A stretch of DNA of 58,337 nt from a virus, in IMG/VR virus record IMGVR_UViG_3300033981_001507, positions 1-58,337 of that record, one strand, 5' to 3'. Under the pieces are notes generated by a model. That model saw only the letters and a list, made by a program, of their open reading frames with translations, had not been told where the DNA came from and searched no databases. This document shows, one piece after another, positions 33,067 through 40,941 of this stretch; positions within the stretch are counted from its first letter, which is position 1; each line of letters begins with the position of its first letter. A program made the translations under genes and the position numbers.

Positions 33067-34035
33067 CTACATGTTTTGCTGGTATTCATACGTAGAAGGA
33101 AGTTTTTCTGGATGATTTTGTGATGATGCAATTGCTTTATTAATTAAATTGCCTGTTGCAGCACCGATCAAAGAGCCGGCCAAAGTAATACCAGCTTTTC
33201 CGCCAGTAGATAATCCAGGTTGTTTTAATGCCTGACGCATTGCGGTAGCACCACCAGCAACAGCGCCTACTGCTTGAAGACCAACAGGGAAACCAACGAT
33301 TCGGGCTTCGGGATAACCCTCAAGGTTTTCGGGGGTGAACTTAACCAAACCAAGACCAGCTAAACCGCGATCTTGATAATAATTTTGCATATACCTGCCA
33401 TAACGCTCAGGCGTTAAAGAAGGAATATCTTCTTGCGCCGTTTCATATTTTAAAGGGCGCCCTTGACGGCCCAAGACAACACGTTCGACAAACTCAAGCC
33501 CTGGTTGAGCTGTTTCCCGTCGATCTTGCGAACCCTCTTCTGCATAGCTTTGCGAGAATCCCTTGGGGCGGAACAACTCACCAGGATTTGTAAGATCCAT
33601 TGTTCCAAGAGAAGCAGCAACCGGAGCGCCGACCGCTAGGCCAACTAATGCTTTTTGCGTGGGATCTAAATCACCATATGCTGTGCCGGCAATTTGCTCT
33701 ACAGCACGATCAGCAAGCGCCATCGGATGGTTGTAGCGCCAATACACCTGGCGTGACGAATCACTACCAATATCAGTTAACACACGTGCAGCGTAAGCAC
33801 CAAGAAACTCACCAGGTTTTTGGCCAATGGTTACACCTTTTTCTGCCAGTTGCTGGGGAAATTTGGAAGAAAAGACTGAATAACGGGTAGAAGGAGAAAG
33901 TGCCTTCTGTTCTGCCATGGTTTCAACACCCGTGGCAAAACCTGCCTTTACCGATTGCGGAATAATTTTGCCGACAGTGGCACCAATAAATTCCGTAAGT
34001 TTTGTTGGATTAGCAAATTTAACTTGCGGTGCCAT
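33067..34035 (-). CDS. Late protein with hydrophobic segments, ejection candidate
   Basis: It encodes 322 residues with GGAGG before the ATG. Moderately hydrophobic segments occur near residues 128-145 and 245-300 (GKAGITLAGSLIGAATGNLI). A basic N-terminus and a central acidic region flank them. It belongs to the block of co-oriented proteins of similar composition. No enzymatic motif recognised. Confidence 0.6.
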   Translation of the reverse strand: MAPQVKFANPTKLTEFIGATVGKIIPQSVKAGFATGVETMAEQKALSPSTRYSVFSSKFPQQLAEKGVTIGQKPGEFLGAYAARVLTDIGSDSSRQVYWRYNHPMALADRAVEQIAGTAYGDLDPTQKALVGLAVGAPVAASLGTMDLTNPGELFRPKGFSQSYAEEGSQDRRETAQPGLEFVERVVLGRQGRPLKYETAQEDIPSLTPERYGRYMQNYYQDRGLAGLGLVKFTPENLEGYPEARIVGFPVGLQAVGAVAGGATAMRQALKQPGLSTGGKAGITLAGSLIGAATGNLINKAIASSQNHPEKLPSTYEYQQNM

Positions 34036-34658
34036 TACACATTTCCTCCCGAGAGCATATATGGATCAAGCTCATAAGGAGTTTCCATACGCTCAGGCAA
34101 ACCCTGGAGTTGATACATGGTGCCCGGTGATAACTGCTGTTGAGCGTGCAGCCTATTAACTAAATCACGCTGTAACATTTGTTGATCAGCTGTTGCGGTT
34201 TGACTTGCAACATACGGCTGTTGTGCTAGTTGATCGGCGCCAGCTTGATGGAAAAGCGGTTCAAGCATCAAGGTAGAACCAATGCTTCCAACGCCCATCG
34301 CAATATGTTGCGGTGTACTTGGCGAATAGCGAGTAACTGCTTTGCCCCCTTGCGGGACAATGGTTTCGTAGCGACCTGCCAATGCAGTGGCCGCCTTTGG
34401 AGCCCCGGCTCTTTCTAAAGCAGTACCTAGTGTTTTGCTGCCAAGGCCACGGGCAAGTGCCGAACTCGTAACTAGGTCGGCTGCGCCAACCACTAAACCC
34501 GCCAGGGGATTTCCTGTGGACAGCGCAGATAAACCACCGGTTAACACGGCACCCGGCACCGAGGAACCAATTAACTCCTTACCGCCACCAGCAAGAAACC
34601 GTTGAACTTGCGGCGAACTTCTGGCTGCATTAAGAAATCTACCCGCAAGTTGAATCAT
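34035..34658 (-). CDS. Late protein with hydrophobic segment, ejection candidate
   Basis: It encodes 207 residues with AAGGAG before the ATG. The first half is Gly/Ala/Leu-rich and membrane-active in character (GAVLTGGLSALSTGNPLAGL); the second is Gln/Pro-rich and hydrophilic. It is coupled to the next gene by a one-base overlap at 34035. Role inferred from neighbours. Confidence 0.6.
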   Translation of the reverse strand: MIQLAGRFLNAARSSPQVQRFLAGGGKELIGSSVPGAVLTGGLSALSTGNPLAGLVVGAADLVTSSALARGLGSKTLGTALERAGAPKAATALAGRYETIVPQGGKAVTRYSPSTPQHIAMGVGSIGSTLMLEPLFHQAGADQLAQQPYVASQTATADQQMLQRDLVNRLHAQQQLSPGTMYQLQGLPERMETPYELDPYMLSGGNV

Positions 34659-34691
34659 GTTATCTCCTTGTTATTTGTATTTTATCCGTGG

Positions 34692-35345
34692 TTACCCTTG
34701 GCTTTTACCAGGAGAAACGTTTGTTTCTACTTGTTCTGCATCAACGGTTTCTTCACCTTCCCGTTCTTCAGCTTGGGCCTGTTCTTTTTTGATAAGGCCT
34801 TGACGATCCAACAGCTGAGCAATTGAAGGTTTGTCTTCCGCTTCATTCTCCACACGTTTCTCAGCCATTGCCATGAGGTAACCGTTGGGATCTGGATTAC
34901 GCAAGCGTGGCATTGGATTTTTTGCCATCTTGCCAGGATTAAGAGTTGGACTAATTTTGTAAGCTTCTATCCAGGTGGGATTAAAGTCTGGTTGATCTTG
35001 AGGGCGTTGGGTTGTACGTGCACGTCCCTCATTAAAGTCATAATCTTCCGGACGGTTAAAACGACCCAAGCCTTCAAATACCTGGAAGTCTGCCCCAGAA
35101 TCGGCGTCGTCAAAAAACGGGGTATTACCTACAAAGTTAAGGTCAGGGTTTAAGGTGACCTTACGTGTCATTGAACGCTTTAAAAGGTCGCGTTCATTGA
35201 ATCTTGACGGGTTCCAGGGATAGTCACCGGTTTCAGGTTTGGCCCGAAACAGATCATCAAAATCTAGACGCTTACCAATTTCACCGCGTCGATTAAAAGG
35301 GTTTTGAATATAACGGCCTAGATCAAGCCTGGCGTCTTTAGCCAT
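34692..35345 (-). CDS. Hydrophilic late protein
   Basis: The product has 217 residues, rich in Asp, Asn, Arg and Pro with no hydrophobic segment (MAKDARLDLGRYIQNPFNRR and so on) and an acidic C-terminal coiled stretch. Probably extended or disordered in part. It overlaps the small Lys-rich gene by one base. Family not recognised. Confidence 0.6.
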   Translation of the reverse strand: MAKDARLDLGRYIQNPFNRRGEIGKRLDFDDLFRAKPETGDYPWNPSRFNERDLLKRSMTRKVTLNPDLNFVGNTPFFDDADSGADFQVFEGLGRFNRPEDYDFNEGRARTTQRPQDQPDFNPTWIEAYKISPTLNPGKMAKNPMPRLRNPDPNGYLMAMAEKRVENEAEDKPSIAQLLDRQGLIKKEQAQAEEREGEETVDAEQVETNVSPGKSQG

Positions 35346-35566
35346 CAGCCCTCAGACTTTTCTTTCTTTTTCTTTTTTAATCCTACCAGCGTTTGGCGAA
35401 GACGCGCTTGCTTCACCGTTTTTTCATCGTACTTATCGGGATTGGACAGCACGTTTTCTTGGAGCTGAGCGGTGGTAATCCCTTTCTTCTTAGCTTTGGC
35501 AGTGAAGGCCCCTTCCTTCATGTCCATGCCTTGGATCCACTTTTTTTCTTTCTTTTTTTCAGCCAT
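35345..35566 (-). CDS. Small Lys-rich conserved protein
   Basis: The product has 73 residues: Lys-rich ends around a compact helical core (WIQGMDMKEGAFTAKAKKKG, then TAQLQENVLSNPDKYDEKT). The core pattern is frequent in small phage proteins encoded among structural genes. It may bind DNA in the capsid. AGGGTG lies at weak spacing upstream. Confidence 0.7.
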   Translation of the reverse strand: MAEKKKEKKWIQGMDMKEGAFTAKAKKKGITTAQLQENVLSNPDKYDEKTVKQARLRQTLVGLKKKKKEKSEG

Positions 35567-35568
35567 TT

Positions 35569-37011
35569 TTATTCACCCTTTAAGGTATCTAAAAGATCAG
35601 AGACGAGTTGTTGGGCCCGCTCACGGGGATTTGATTTATATATTCTATCTATCTCCCTGTTTAAATCCAAATTCTGGCGGCGGTTTAACATCTGTTGTGC
35701 GGCTTGTGCCTCAGCCCCTTCGCCCACCATGCTCATCATGCCCAACTCTTCGTCCGACATTTTGGCAAAGGGTGACATCACCCCCTCAGGGAAAGAGCGT
35801 TTGGAGCTAGGGGGAAGATCAGTGGGTTTGCGTGTTGCAGTCGGAGTGTACTCACCGGTTTCTTTTTTGACTGCACCAGAGGCATAAGCAGGTTCAACAC
35901 CATAAACGCCGATGCCACCACCAAGTTCTTCGAATTCTTGTGTGCTTGGATTGCGTGTGCTCAAGTCGTAAGAAACACGAGAAATACCGCGAACAGATGT
36001 ATTACTTGCACCTTGGCTGATAACGCTGGAGCGAGAGCCAGTTACGGCACCAGTCTCAAGTAATCCCATGCCTTCAGCGCCGGGTGCGCCAATGGTCGGC
36101 ACAGTAATTTCTGGTGTTGGTTGAGATAATGCAACGCTTTGTTCAAAGGCTGCACGTTCTTCCGGTCTGAAAACTAACGAACGTTCAAGCGCAGAACTTT
36201 TTAAGCCACGAGCCGCCGCCGCTTCCCTGCGACCTTGCATAATTTGCTGTAGACGCTCAGGGTTTAAATCTTCGTTCCGTTGGATGGCACGCGTCACAGT
36301 ACCTGTGATTTGATCTTCTGCCGATCCAATAGCGTTTGCTGCGTGTGCAGAAACATTAGGAAGATTTGCCTGTTGTTGAGACGTTAATGTTTCAAGGAAA
36401 ATGCCAAGTTGTTTAGGTGCGGCAGAAAGACGCACCGACTGCCCAGGTTGATAAACAACGCTAGGGGCAACCTCCTGCGCTGCCCCGCGGATTGCCATCA
36501 GTGTTGGATTAATACCAGGTAATGGCATTTGATACGGTTCACGCATCTTTTGTGCCCGGGCAAGCAAGTTGGCTGTTGCTTGTTGTCTGCGGGCTTCTTG
36601 TACAGCGGGCGAAAGATCTTCTCTGATGTCTGGACGGAACGCCCGATACTCTTCTTCTGCTGCAACAAGCTCAGAAACTGTGGGAAGTTTGGCTTGAACA
36701 ATGCCAGTCGGACGTTCTGTCCTTGCTTGCCGCACGTATTCATTAATTTCGCCAAGGCGACCAACCGCTTCTTTGGCTTTGGGCGCTCCGGTAGTGGCAG
36801 CAGAAGCTACATCTTGCAGCGTGGCTGTTTTTGCTGCTCCACCACGGAGCATACGGCGAACACCCAGAGTCCCAGCTGCGGCAACACCTGCGCCTAACGC
36901 AATTTTTCCGATTACGTCCAGGATATTTGACGGTTCTTGCTGGTTTTGCGCTGCTAAACGTTGTTGTTCTTGTTGGTAAGCCGAAGCAGCGGCTAATTCA
37001 GCAGGAGTCAT
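35569..37011 (-). CDS. First gene of the late block, large internal-type protein
   Basis: The product has 480 residues. An N-terminal Gln-rich helix is followed by a Gly/Ala hydrophobic segment (VIGKIALGAGVAAAGTLGVR), then a long Arg/Gln/Glu helical region and a disordered C-terminus. It is the first gene after the divergent promoter region at 37.0-37.1 kb. Composition again suggests an internal or ejection protein; no domain is recognised. Confidence 0.6.
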   Translation of the reverse strand: MTPAELAAASAYQQEQQRLAAQNQQEPSNILDVIGKIALGAGVAAAGTLGVRRMLRGGAAKTATLQDVASAATTGAPKAKEAVGRLGEINEYVRQARTERPTGIVQAKLPTVSELVAAEEEYRAFRPDIREDLSPAVQEARRQQATANLLARAQKMREPYQMPLPGINPTLMAIRGAAQEVAPSVVYQPGQSVRLSAAPKQLGIFLETLTSQQQANLPNVSAHAANAIGSAEDQITGTVTRAIQRNEDLNPERLQQIMQGRREAAAARGLKSSALERSLVFRPEERAAFEQSVALSQPTPEITVPTIGAPGAEGMGLLETGAVTGSRSSVISQGASNTSVRGISRVSYDLSTRNPSTQEFEELGGGIGVYGVEPAYASGAVKKETGEYTPTATRKPTDLPPSSKRSFPEGVMSPFAKMSDEELGMMSMVGEGAEAQAAQQMLNRRQNLDLNREIDRIYKSNPRERAQQLVSDLLDTLKGE

Positions 37012-37120
37012 GCCATTAATGGCTTTATGGCCCGATTATTTTGTCTGTCAACATTCTATTGTTGATGAATCCAAGAAATGTAGGCGTTATAGTTGAAGAA
37101 TAATTCAATTTGCACCAAGG
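37012..37120. promoter_or_regulatory. Divergent intergenic region between late and rightward genes
   Basis: This 109-base AT-rich gap separates the start of the leftward late block (37011) from the first rightward gene (37121). TTGTCT and TTATAG/TATAG-like boxes can be found, but none at clear consensus spacing. It must hold promoters for one or both directions unless they lie further out. Confidence 0.45.
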
Positions 37121-37333
37121 ATGGAAGCTGGAACGCGCCAAAAACGTGTCGAAGCCTTGGAAAAGATTAAAGACAAGGCAATGCAAATGGCACAAGAAGG
37201 GAAAGATTCGTTTGAAGTACGTAATTTTGTAACTTCAGCTAAAAAAGAACTGGCCTATGAGCTTCCCGATGAGGAAGCATTCCAAAAAGCAATGAGTGCA
37301 ACGCTCGCATACAAGGCAAAGAAGGGAGAATAA
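37121..37333 (+). CDS. Small helical protein, first rightward gene
   Basis: The product has 70 residues, charged and alpha-helical (MEAGTRQKRVEALEKIKDKA). CCAAGG lies right before the ATG. It is followed by a textbook terminator, so it is a single-gene unit transcribed away from the late block. Possibly an early regulator; function unknown. Confidence 0.65.
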   Translation: MEAGTRQKRVEALEKIKDKAMQMAQEGKDSFEVRNFVTSAKKELAYELPDEEAFQKAMSATLAYKAKKGE

Positions 37334-37359
37334 TAAATTTTCCAAACTTTGAATTAACG

Positions 37360-37384
37360 CCGGGGGAGAAACCCCGGTTTTTTT
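37360..37384 (+). terminator. Rho-independent terminator, rightward
   Basis: CCGGGG (37360-37365), a 6-base loop and CCCCGG (37372-37377) are followed by seven T (37378-37384). It ends the transcript of the 70-aa gene. Confidence 0.92.
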
Positions 37385-37772
37385 GTGTAAAAACTTGGGC
37401 AAACTGGTGATATTTACTACATAAATGCATTTTTACTTAAAAGTAAGGCCCCGTTATAGCCCGAAATAGGGGACAAAATTACCTGACGCTTCTCCCACCA
37501 CCTGACCGAAGCGAATTATGGGGAGAAAAAAAAGAATGCGTGATGGCTCCACATGATGTAGTGAAGGTCAGGTCAAATTAGATACTAAGAGTGCAAATTT
37601 GTCAAGTAATTTGTTGAAACTAACACAATTCGGTGGCAATTTATCGATAAGTACAACTTTACTATCGTGCTCGAAATTGGGGAAAGCCCCGCGCCGCAAT
37701 AGCTTTCAGATAAAGACTGTAACTTAACAGCCACTTGGAATAAGACTTCAATTGTAACTGAGTTTACTTTGA
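37385..37772 (+). other. Non-coding, structured 390-bp region
   Basis: No convincing gene is seen on either strand. Several stems can be drawn: CCCC/GGGG around 37450, CGCTTC/GAAGCG at 37488-37514 with its TCCC loop able to pair with GGGGA at 37519, ACCTGACC (37500) with GGTCAGGT (37567), and GGGG-AAAG-CCCC near 37683. It could be a leader, a non-coding RNA or an origin/control region. Confidence 0.5.
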
Positions 37773-37805
37773 CTTGGCACCGCGCACAGCGCGGGTAAGT
37801 CCAAG
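37773..37805 (+). promoter_or_regulatory. GTAAGT leader element, copy 1
   Basis: Outer stem CTTGG/CCAAG, constant CA, inner hairpin CCGCGC-aca-GCGCGG, constant GTAAGT, then the closing outer strand. Thirty bases before the ATG at 37836. It shares layout and constant bases with copies at 40252, 41205 and 45130, while both stems differ in sequence but keep pairing. Confidence 0.75.
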
Positions 37806-37835
37806 CAATTCAATTGATTTAATCAGGAGTTCACA

Positions 37836-38000
37836 ATGTTACGAGCCAAGCTAGCAACTGGTCTGATCGCTGCTGCCAAGGTAGTAGCAGAAGACCAGAG
37901 CAAAGAACGTATTCAGATGTGGATACGTAATACCAGGGTGCAGATCGCCAAGGCGATTGAACCAACTGGTGAATTACCCATGACAACAGCTGATTCGTAG
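37836..38000 (+). CDS. 54-aa basic helical protein
   Basis: The product (MLRAKLATGLIAAAKVVAED and so on, ending TTADS) has a clear AGGAG seven bases before the ATG. The N-terminal 20 residues could be an amphipathic or weakly hydrophobic helix. It lies directly after GTAAGT element copy 1. Function unknown. Confidence 0.6.
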   Translation: MLRAKLATGLIAAAKVVAEDQSKERIQMWIRNTRVQIAKAIEPTGELPMTTADS

Positions 38001-38008
38001 AAGCGAGT

Positions 38009-38029
38009 GACCAGGTGCAATCCCTGGTC
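38009..38029 (+). promoter_or_regulatory. Leader hairpin before the 62-aa gene
   Basis: GACCAGG and CCTGGTC form a 7-bp stem, followed by a weaker GCCCA/TGGGC stem to about 38056. These structures fill the leader of the gene at 38079, which has no Shine-Dalgarno but the CACCACACC sequence at its ATG. Confidence 0.5.
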
Positions 38030-38078
38030 CAGCCATTGCCCAACGCCGAGATGGGCACGGCACATTCAACACCACACC

Positions 38079-38267
38079 ATGTCTAACCCTGATAAGACCC
38101 TGGCAGTTGAAACGGACCAAGCCATCTATTTCTTCTTCGTGTATACGGAGGGAAATGTGGCGCATGTAACCAAGTTGATCCGCAAGGGTCACAAGGGTTA
38201 CGACCAAAGCGCCAGCCTCTCACTCGCTGGTGCCCGCAAGTTGTATACACAGCTTGCTAACAACTGA
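38079..38267 (+). CDS. Small conserved-looking protein, 62 aa
   Basis: The product (MSNPDKTLAVETDQAIYFFF, then VAHVTKLIRKGHKGYDQSAS) starts at the ATG following CAACACCACACC; the longer open frame upstream is leader. Mixed alpha/beta and small, with the look of an early host-interaction protein. Family not recognised. Confidence 0.6.
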   Translation: MSNPDKTLAVETDQAIYFFFVYTEGNVAHVTKLIRKGHKGYDQSASLSLAGARKLYTQLANN

Positions 38268-38344
38268 TTCTTGCAATTAACCCTGAGTAACACCAGGGTT
38301 TCCTGCAGGATTCATTCCTGCTAGTCCCTTACTTCACATTGATT

Positions 38345-38734
38345 ATGTTTAGCAACACAATCATCGGCAACATTGCTTACATGGAAACTGCTGTGCATGA
38401 AGGTCGCGAGTTCCTTGCGATCACCATGTATGTCAAGGACCAGTTCGATGGTGTCTGCCGCATCAAATTCAACAATGGCAACGGGCTGCTCACTGCCTAC
38501 AACAACGGTACGTTGGTGGTTGGTCAGCAGCTGATCCTTGTCCAGTATGATGTGCGGATCGCCAGTATTCGCACGCATTACGTCAAGGATGACCAGCTGG
38601 TAGCTCTCAAATATCCAGAGATTGCACTGACGCGAGTCCGTGCTGTCATCGGTGCATCACCGGAGACTAAGCCTGCAGTCACACCAGTGGCTGAATCCAA
38701 GGTTGAGCCGACGCTGGAAGAAATTCCTTTCTGA
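38345..38734 (+). CDS. OB-fold protein with SSB-like acidic tip
   Basis: It encodes 129 residues from the ATG at 38345. A beta-rich body fits an OB fold (FLAITMYVKDQFDGVCRIKF, then VVGQQLILVQYDVRIASIRT), followed by a disordered Pro/Glu linker and the terminus EEIPF. Bacterial SSB proteins end in a similar acidic IPF tip that recruits repair and replication partners. A second single-strand-binding or replication accessory role is inferred. Confidence 0.55.
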   Translation: MFSNTIIGNIAYMETAVHEGREFLAITMYVKDQFDGVCRIKFNNGNGLLTAYNNGTLVVGQQLILVQYDVRIASIRTHYVKDDQLVALKYPEIALTRVRAVIGASPETKPAVTPVAESKVEPTLEEIPF

Positions 38735-38743
38735 CGACTGCAC

Positions 38744-39049
38744 TTAACCCTTCCGTTTGATATGGTCTTGACATAACGGTGGATTCCACTGTTTAATCAA
38801 GACCTTTTCGGAATTGTAAATGTCCCATCCAACGCACCAAGCAATCTTTAATGTGCACGCTTCTTGCGTTGCTCTTTTAAAGCCTCGGTGCTTGCTTGGG
38901 TTTCTTAAACGATTCCAAAGTATTTTACTTCTTCCGATGTACAAAATTTTGTCATCAGAATCTAACAATGCATAACAACCAGGATCACATGGAATTGTGT
39001 TGGCTTTTTGCCAATGCACCCAATTCCATTTACGTGGATCCTGATTCAT
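38744..39049 (-). CDS. GIY-YIG endonuclease
   Basis: The product has 101 residues with the GIY-YIG domain: GCYALLDSDDKILYIGRS, then an Arg-containing helix (WNRLRNPSKHRG) and a late KVLIKQWNPPL with the metal-binding-type Lys/Asn region. The first motif is GCY instead of GIY. Free-standing versions in phages act as homing endonucleases. It is the only leftward gene for several kb, suggesting a recent insertion. Confidence 0.8.
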   Translation of the reverse strand: MNQDPRKWNWVHWQKANTIPCDPGCYALLDSDDKILYIGRSKILWNRLRNPSKHRGFKRATQEACTLKIAWCVGWDIYNSEKVLIKQWNPPLCQDHIKRKG

Positions 39050-39134
39050 TCATTAAGTTTAATACTTTTTATCGGCGGTGGGTTTTCTGCAGTCCTCACC
39101 CAGGACTGCCTCTGTTCACTTCATTCTCATTCTA

Positions 39135-39329
39135 ATGAAACGCATTGTCTCACTCGGCAAGAATCAGTATGTTCAACTTGATTCTTATGGTTCTCGAAAT
39201 GAGACGCCCGTAGCCAACTTCTTCGTTAGTGTCTTTGCTGTTGCAGTAATGGCACTAACGATTGGCGGTGCACTGGGCGTCGACATCACCAAGATCCACT
39301 CACAGCAAACTCAACATGAAACTCGCTGA
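39135..39329 (+). CDS. Small single-pass membrane protein
   Basis: The product has 64 residues (MKRIVSLGKNQYVQLDSYGS), with one hydrophobic segment FFVSVFAVAVMALTIGGALG. A hairpin GCAGTCCT/AGGACTGC lies in its leader (39094-39115). It overlaps the next gene by 14 bases in another frame. Function unknown. Confidence 0.6.
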   Translation: MKRIVSLGKNQYVQLDSYGSRNETPVANFFVSVFAVAVMALTIGGALGVDITKIHSQQTQHETR

Positions 39330-39672
39330 GAAAACGCAGCTCATCGAAGATCGCATCAATGCCGTCATCGATGTACTAACCAAGCGTTATTACAAGCAGT
39401 ATCCAAAACGTGAAGAATATCCTGACTACTTGAACCACGAGATTGTTCGTGGTACCAAGTATTACAAGATCATTCAAGTCACAAATTCTGGTGCCGGGCG
39501 TGTCGGGCGATCTGTACATGCATTTGTCTCACGTGAGACGGGTGCAGTCTATAAGCCCGCCAGCTGGAAGGCACCAGCTCTTCACGTCCGCTACCAACTA
39601 CTGGACGACGCCTCCTACGAAGCTTGTCTCCACAATGCTGATTGGGCAGGCTCTTACCTCTACATGAGGTAG
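39316..39672 (+). CDS. Conserved cyanophage protein (SVHAFV family)
   Basis: The product has 118 residues. The stretch GRSVHAFVSRETGAVYKPAS followed by WKAPA and then LLDDASYEACLHNADWAGSY matches a compact protein frequent in T4-like and other cyanophages. No function is known to me. ATG at 39316 is used; the upstream 18 codons lack protein character. Confidence 0.7.
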   Translation: MKLAEKTQLIEDRINAVIDVLTKRYYKQYPKREEYPDYLNHEIVRGTKYYKIIQVTNSGAGRVGRSVHAFVSRETGAVYKPASWKAPALHVRYQLLDDASYEACLHNADWAGSYLYMR

Positions 39673-39673
39673 A

Positions 39674-39740
39674 AGGTCAGTCCCCACTCCCCCCTGCGCC
39701 ACTACCGGTGGCGTGGGAGAGTGTGCTGTGGACTAGACCT
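39674..39740 (+). ncRNA. Long multi-helix RNA hairpin
   Basis: Nested helices AGGTC/GACCT, GTCC/GGAC, CACTCCC/GGGAG-AGTG and GCGCCAC/GTGGCG stack into one rod-like stem of about 67 bases between two genes. No U-run follows, so it is not a plain terminator. It may be a processing site or a stable RNA. Confidence 0.6.
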
Positions 39741-39795
39741 AGTACTTGCATCCAGTAACCATCCAGCTATCCTCGTACTGCACTCCACTCAACTC

Positions 39796-40218
39796 ATGGA
39801 AGCCATCAGTCAACTCGACATCCAGAACCCTGATCACGTCTCGGTTATTACCCGAGAAGGCAAGGTCACGATCTCCGTCATAAAAGACGGAACTTCTGTG
39901 ACTCTTGGTCTACCCATCCGTCAGGTTCTCAATACCACGCCTCGGCCTGCTCTCCAGCAGGACGGTGAGATGGCATTGGTTAAGAAGATCACAAGCGGCG
40001 AATCCTCCAAGAGAATTAAGCCAGCTGCCTTCTGCAATGCCAAGCTCAGCGAGAGCGATGTCCGCGAGATCAAAGGTGTCCTTGCAACGCCTTCAATCAT
40101 GAAGGAATTCAAGAGCACCAATCGTGCGTACATCGAGATCGGTAAGGCGTACGGCGTTAGCCAACACACCATCTCCAATATCCACAAGGGCAAAGCTTGG
40201 TCCCACGTCAAGGTTTGA
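39796..40218 (+). CDS. Protein with C-terminal HTH
   Basis: It encodes 140 residues from the ATG at 39796. The N-terminal part is beta-rich; residues about 85-140 (KLSESDVREIKGVL, then IEIGKAYGVSQHTISNIHKG) form a homeodomain-like HTH of the kind appended to homing nucleases and regulators. It is DNA-binding, perhaps a regulator of the rightward genes. Similar HTH tails occur in the proteins at 22055, 46042 and 48532. Confidence 0.7.
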   Translation: MEAISQLDIQNPDHVSVITREGKVTISVIKDGTSVTLGLPIRQVLNTTPRPALQQDGEMALVKKITSGESSKRIKPAAFCNAKLSESDVREIKGVLATPSIMKEFKSTNRAYIEIGKAYGVSQHTISNIHKGKAWSHVKV

Positions 40219-40251
40219 CCCACGTCCGTTAGTACATCAGTACTACAAATA

Positions 40252-40294
40252 GCCTGGGCAGTACCGACGCCAACTCGGTGCGTAAGTCCCAGGC
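40252..40294 (+). promoter_or_regulatory. GTAAGT leader element, copy 2
   Basis: Outer stem GCCTGGG/CCCAGGC, CA, inner 7-bp hairpin GTACCGA/TCGGTGC, GTAAGT (40282-40287). Twenty-seven bases before the ATG at 40322. A separate TAGTAC/GTACTA hairpin stands just upstream. Confidence 0.8.
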
Positions 40295-40321
40295 TTTCAA
40301 TTCATTACACCAATTCAAACC

Positions 40322-40459
40322 ATGACTCAACTCGACAACAACTACAACGCTGACTTGCTTGATGCCATGGCTGACATGGCTCATCAGCAGGAAGAAGCCA
40401 TGCGTGAATCCAATCAAGATGAGTGGGAGGGCGTCATCCATGACGACGAAGACTCCTAG
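40322..40459 (+). CDS. 45-aa acidic protein
   Basis: The product (MTQLDNNYNADLLDAMADMA, then HQQEEAMRESNQDEWE, ending DDEDS) is strongly acidic and helical. ATG follows an A/C-rich leader without Shine-Dalgarno and after GTAAGT element copy 2. Acidic small early phage proteins often mimic DNA or bind host regulators; that is only a possibility here. Confidence 0.6.
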   Translation: MTQLDNNYNADLLDAMADMAHQQEEAMRESNQDEWEGVIHDDEDS

Positions 40460-40817
40460 TCCTCAACAAGATGACATCATCATTCATGTCATCGCACTCA
40501 TCTCAATCCTCATCACGGTACTAATCTCATGCTTCACCCCGTTACCCAAGAAATTGCCGAATCTTTCGGCTACGTCCCCTTCTCAGAAGAAGACCTCGAC
40601 CAACAGTACCAAGCCGAAGTCAACTACGACGGAGAGAAAGGCGAACGTCCAAGCAACGGCGATGTCTATCGTAACAAGCGAGGCATCCTCCGGTGCTACT
40701 GGATCCCACGTTACGCCGACAAAGAACTCCAAGGCTGGTACGATGTCCCGACCAACGAGGAAATCGAAGAGTGGTCGTTCGACTCAGTCGCGTTCACACC
40801 GGACGACGACGAAGTAG
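40440..40817 (+). CDS. Possible membrane protein overprinted on the next gene
   Basis: ATG at 40440 overlaps the previous stop region and opens MTTKTPSPQQDDIIIHVIAL followed by a hydrophobic segment to about residue 34. After 40529 the frame runs inside the 111-aa gene and gives a Ser/Thr/Lys-rich tail, typical of a shadow but also possible as a real overlapping product. Confidence 0.4.
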   Translation: MTTKTPSPQQDDIIIHVIALISILITVLISCFTPLPKKLPNLSATSPSQKKTSTNSTKPKSTTTERKANVQATAMSIVTSEASSGATGSHVTPTKNSKAGTMSRPTRKSKSGRSTQSRSHRTTTK

Positions 40818-40864
40818 AGCCGGACCATCCCGATAGTTGGCTGTCAATTCTTGGACTTATTTAA
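40529..40864 (+). CDS. Acidic hypothetical protein
   Basis: The product has 111 residues, acidic, Tyr/Trp-rich (FGYVPFSEEDLDQQYQAEVN, then LRCYWIPRYADKELQGWYDV) and compact. No membrane segment or known motif. Starts without a Shine-Dalgarno. Confidence 0.65.
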   Translation: MLHPVTQEIAESFGYVPFSEEDLDQQYQAEVNYDGEKGERPSNGDVYRNKRGILRCYWIPRYADKELQGWYDVPTNEEIEEWSFDSVAFTPDDDEVEPDHPDSWLSILGLI

Positions 40865-40941
40865 AGTATTGTCCAAGATTGCAAATCAGCCAATACTACG
40901 AATGTATCGGCTGTTTATCCAATACAACACTGATTGTGCCA

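Noticed and set aside
40359-40439. Start of the 152-codon frame at 40359
   Set aside because: Before 40440 this frame only shadows the 45-aa gene; the membrane segment begins after the ATG at 40440.
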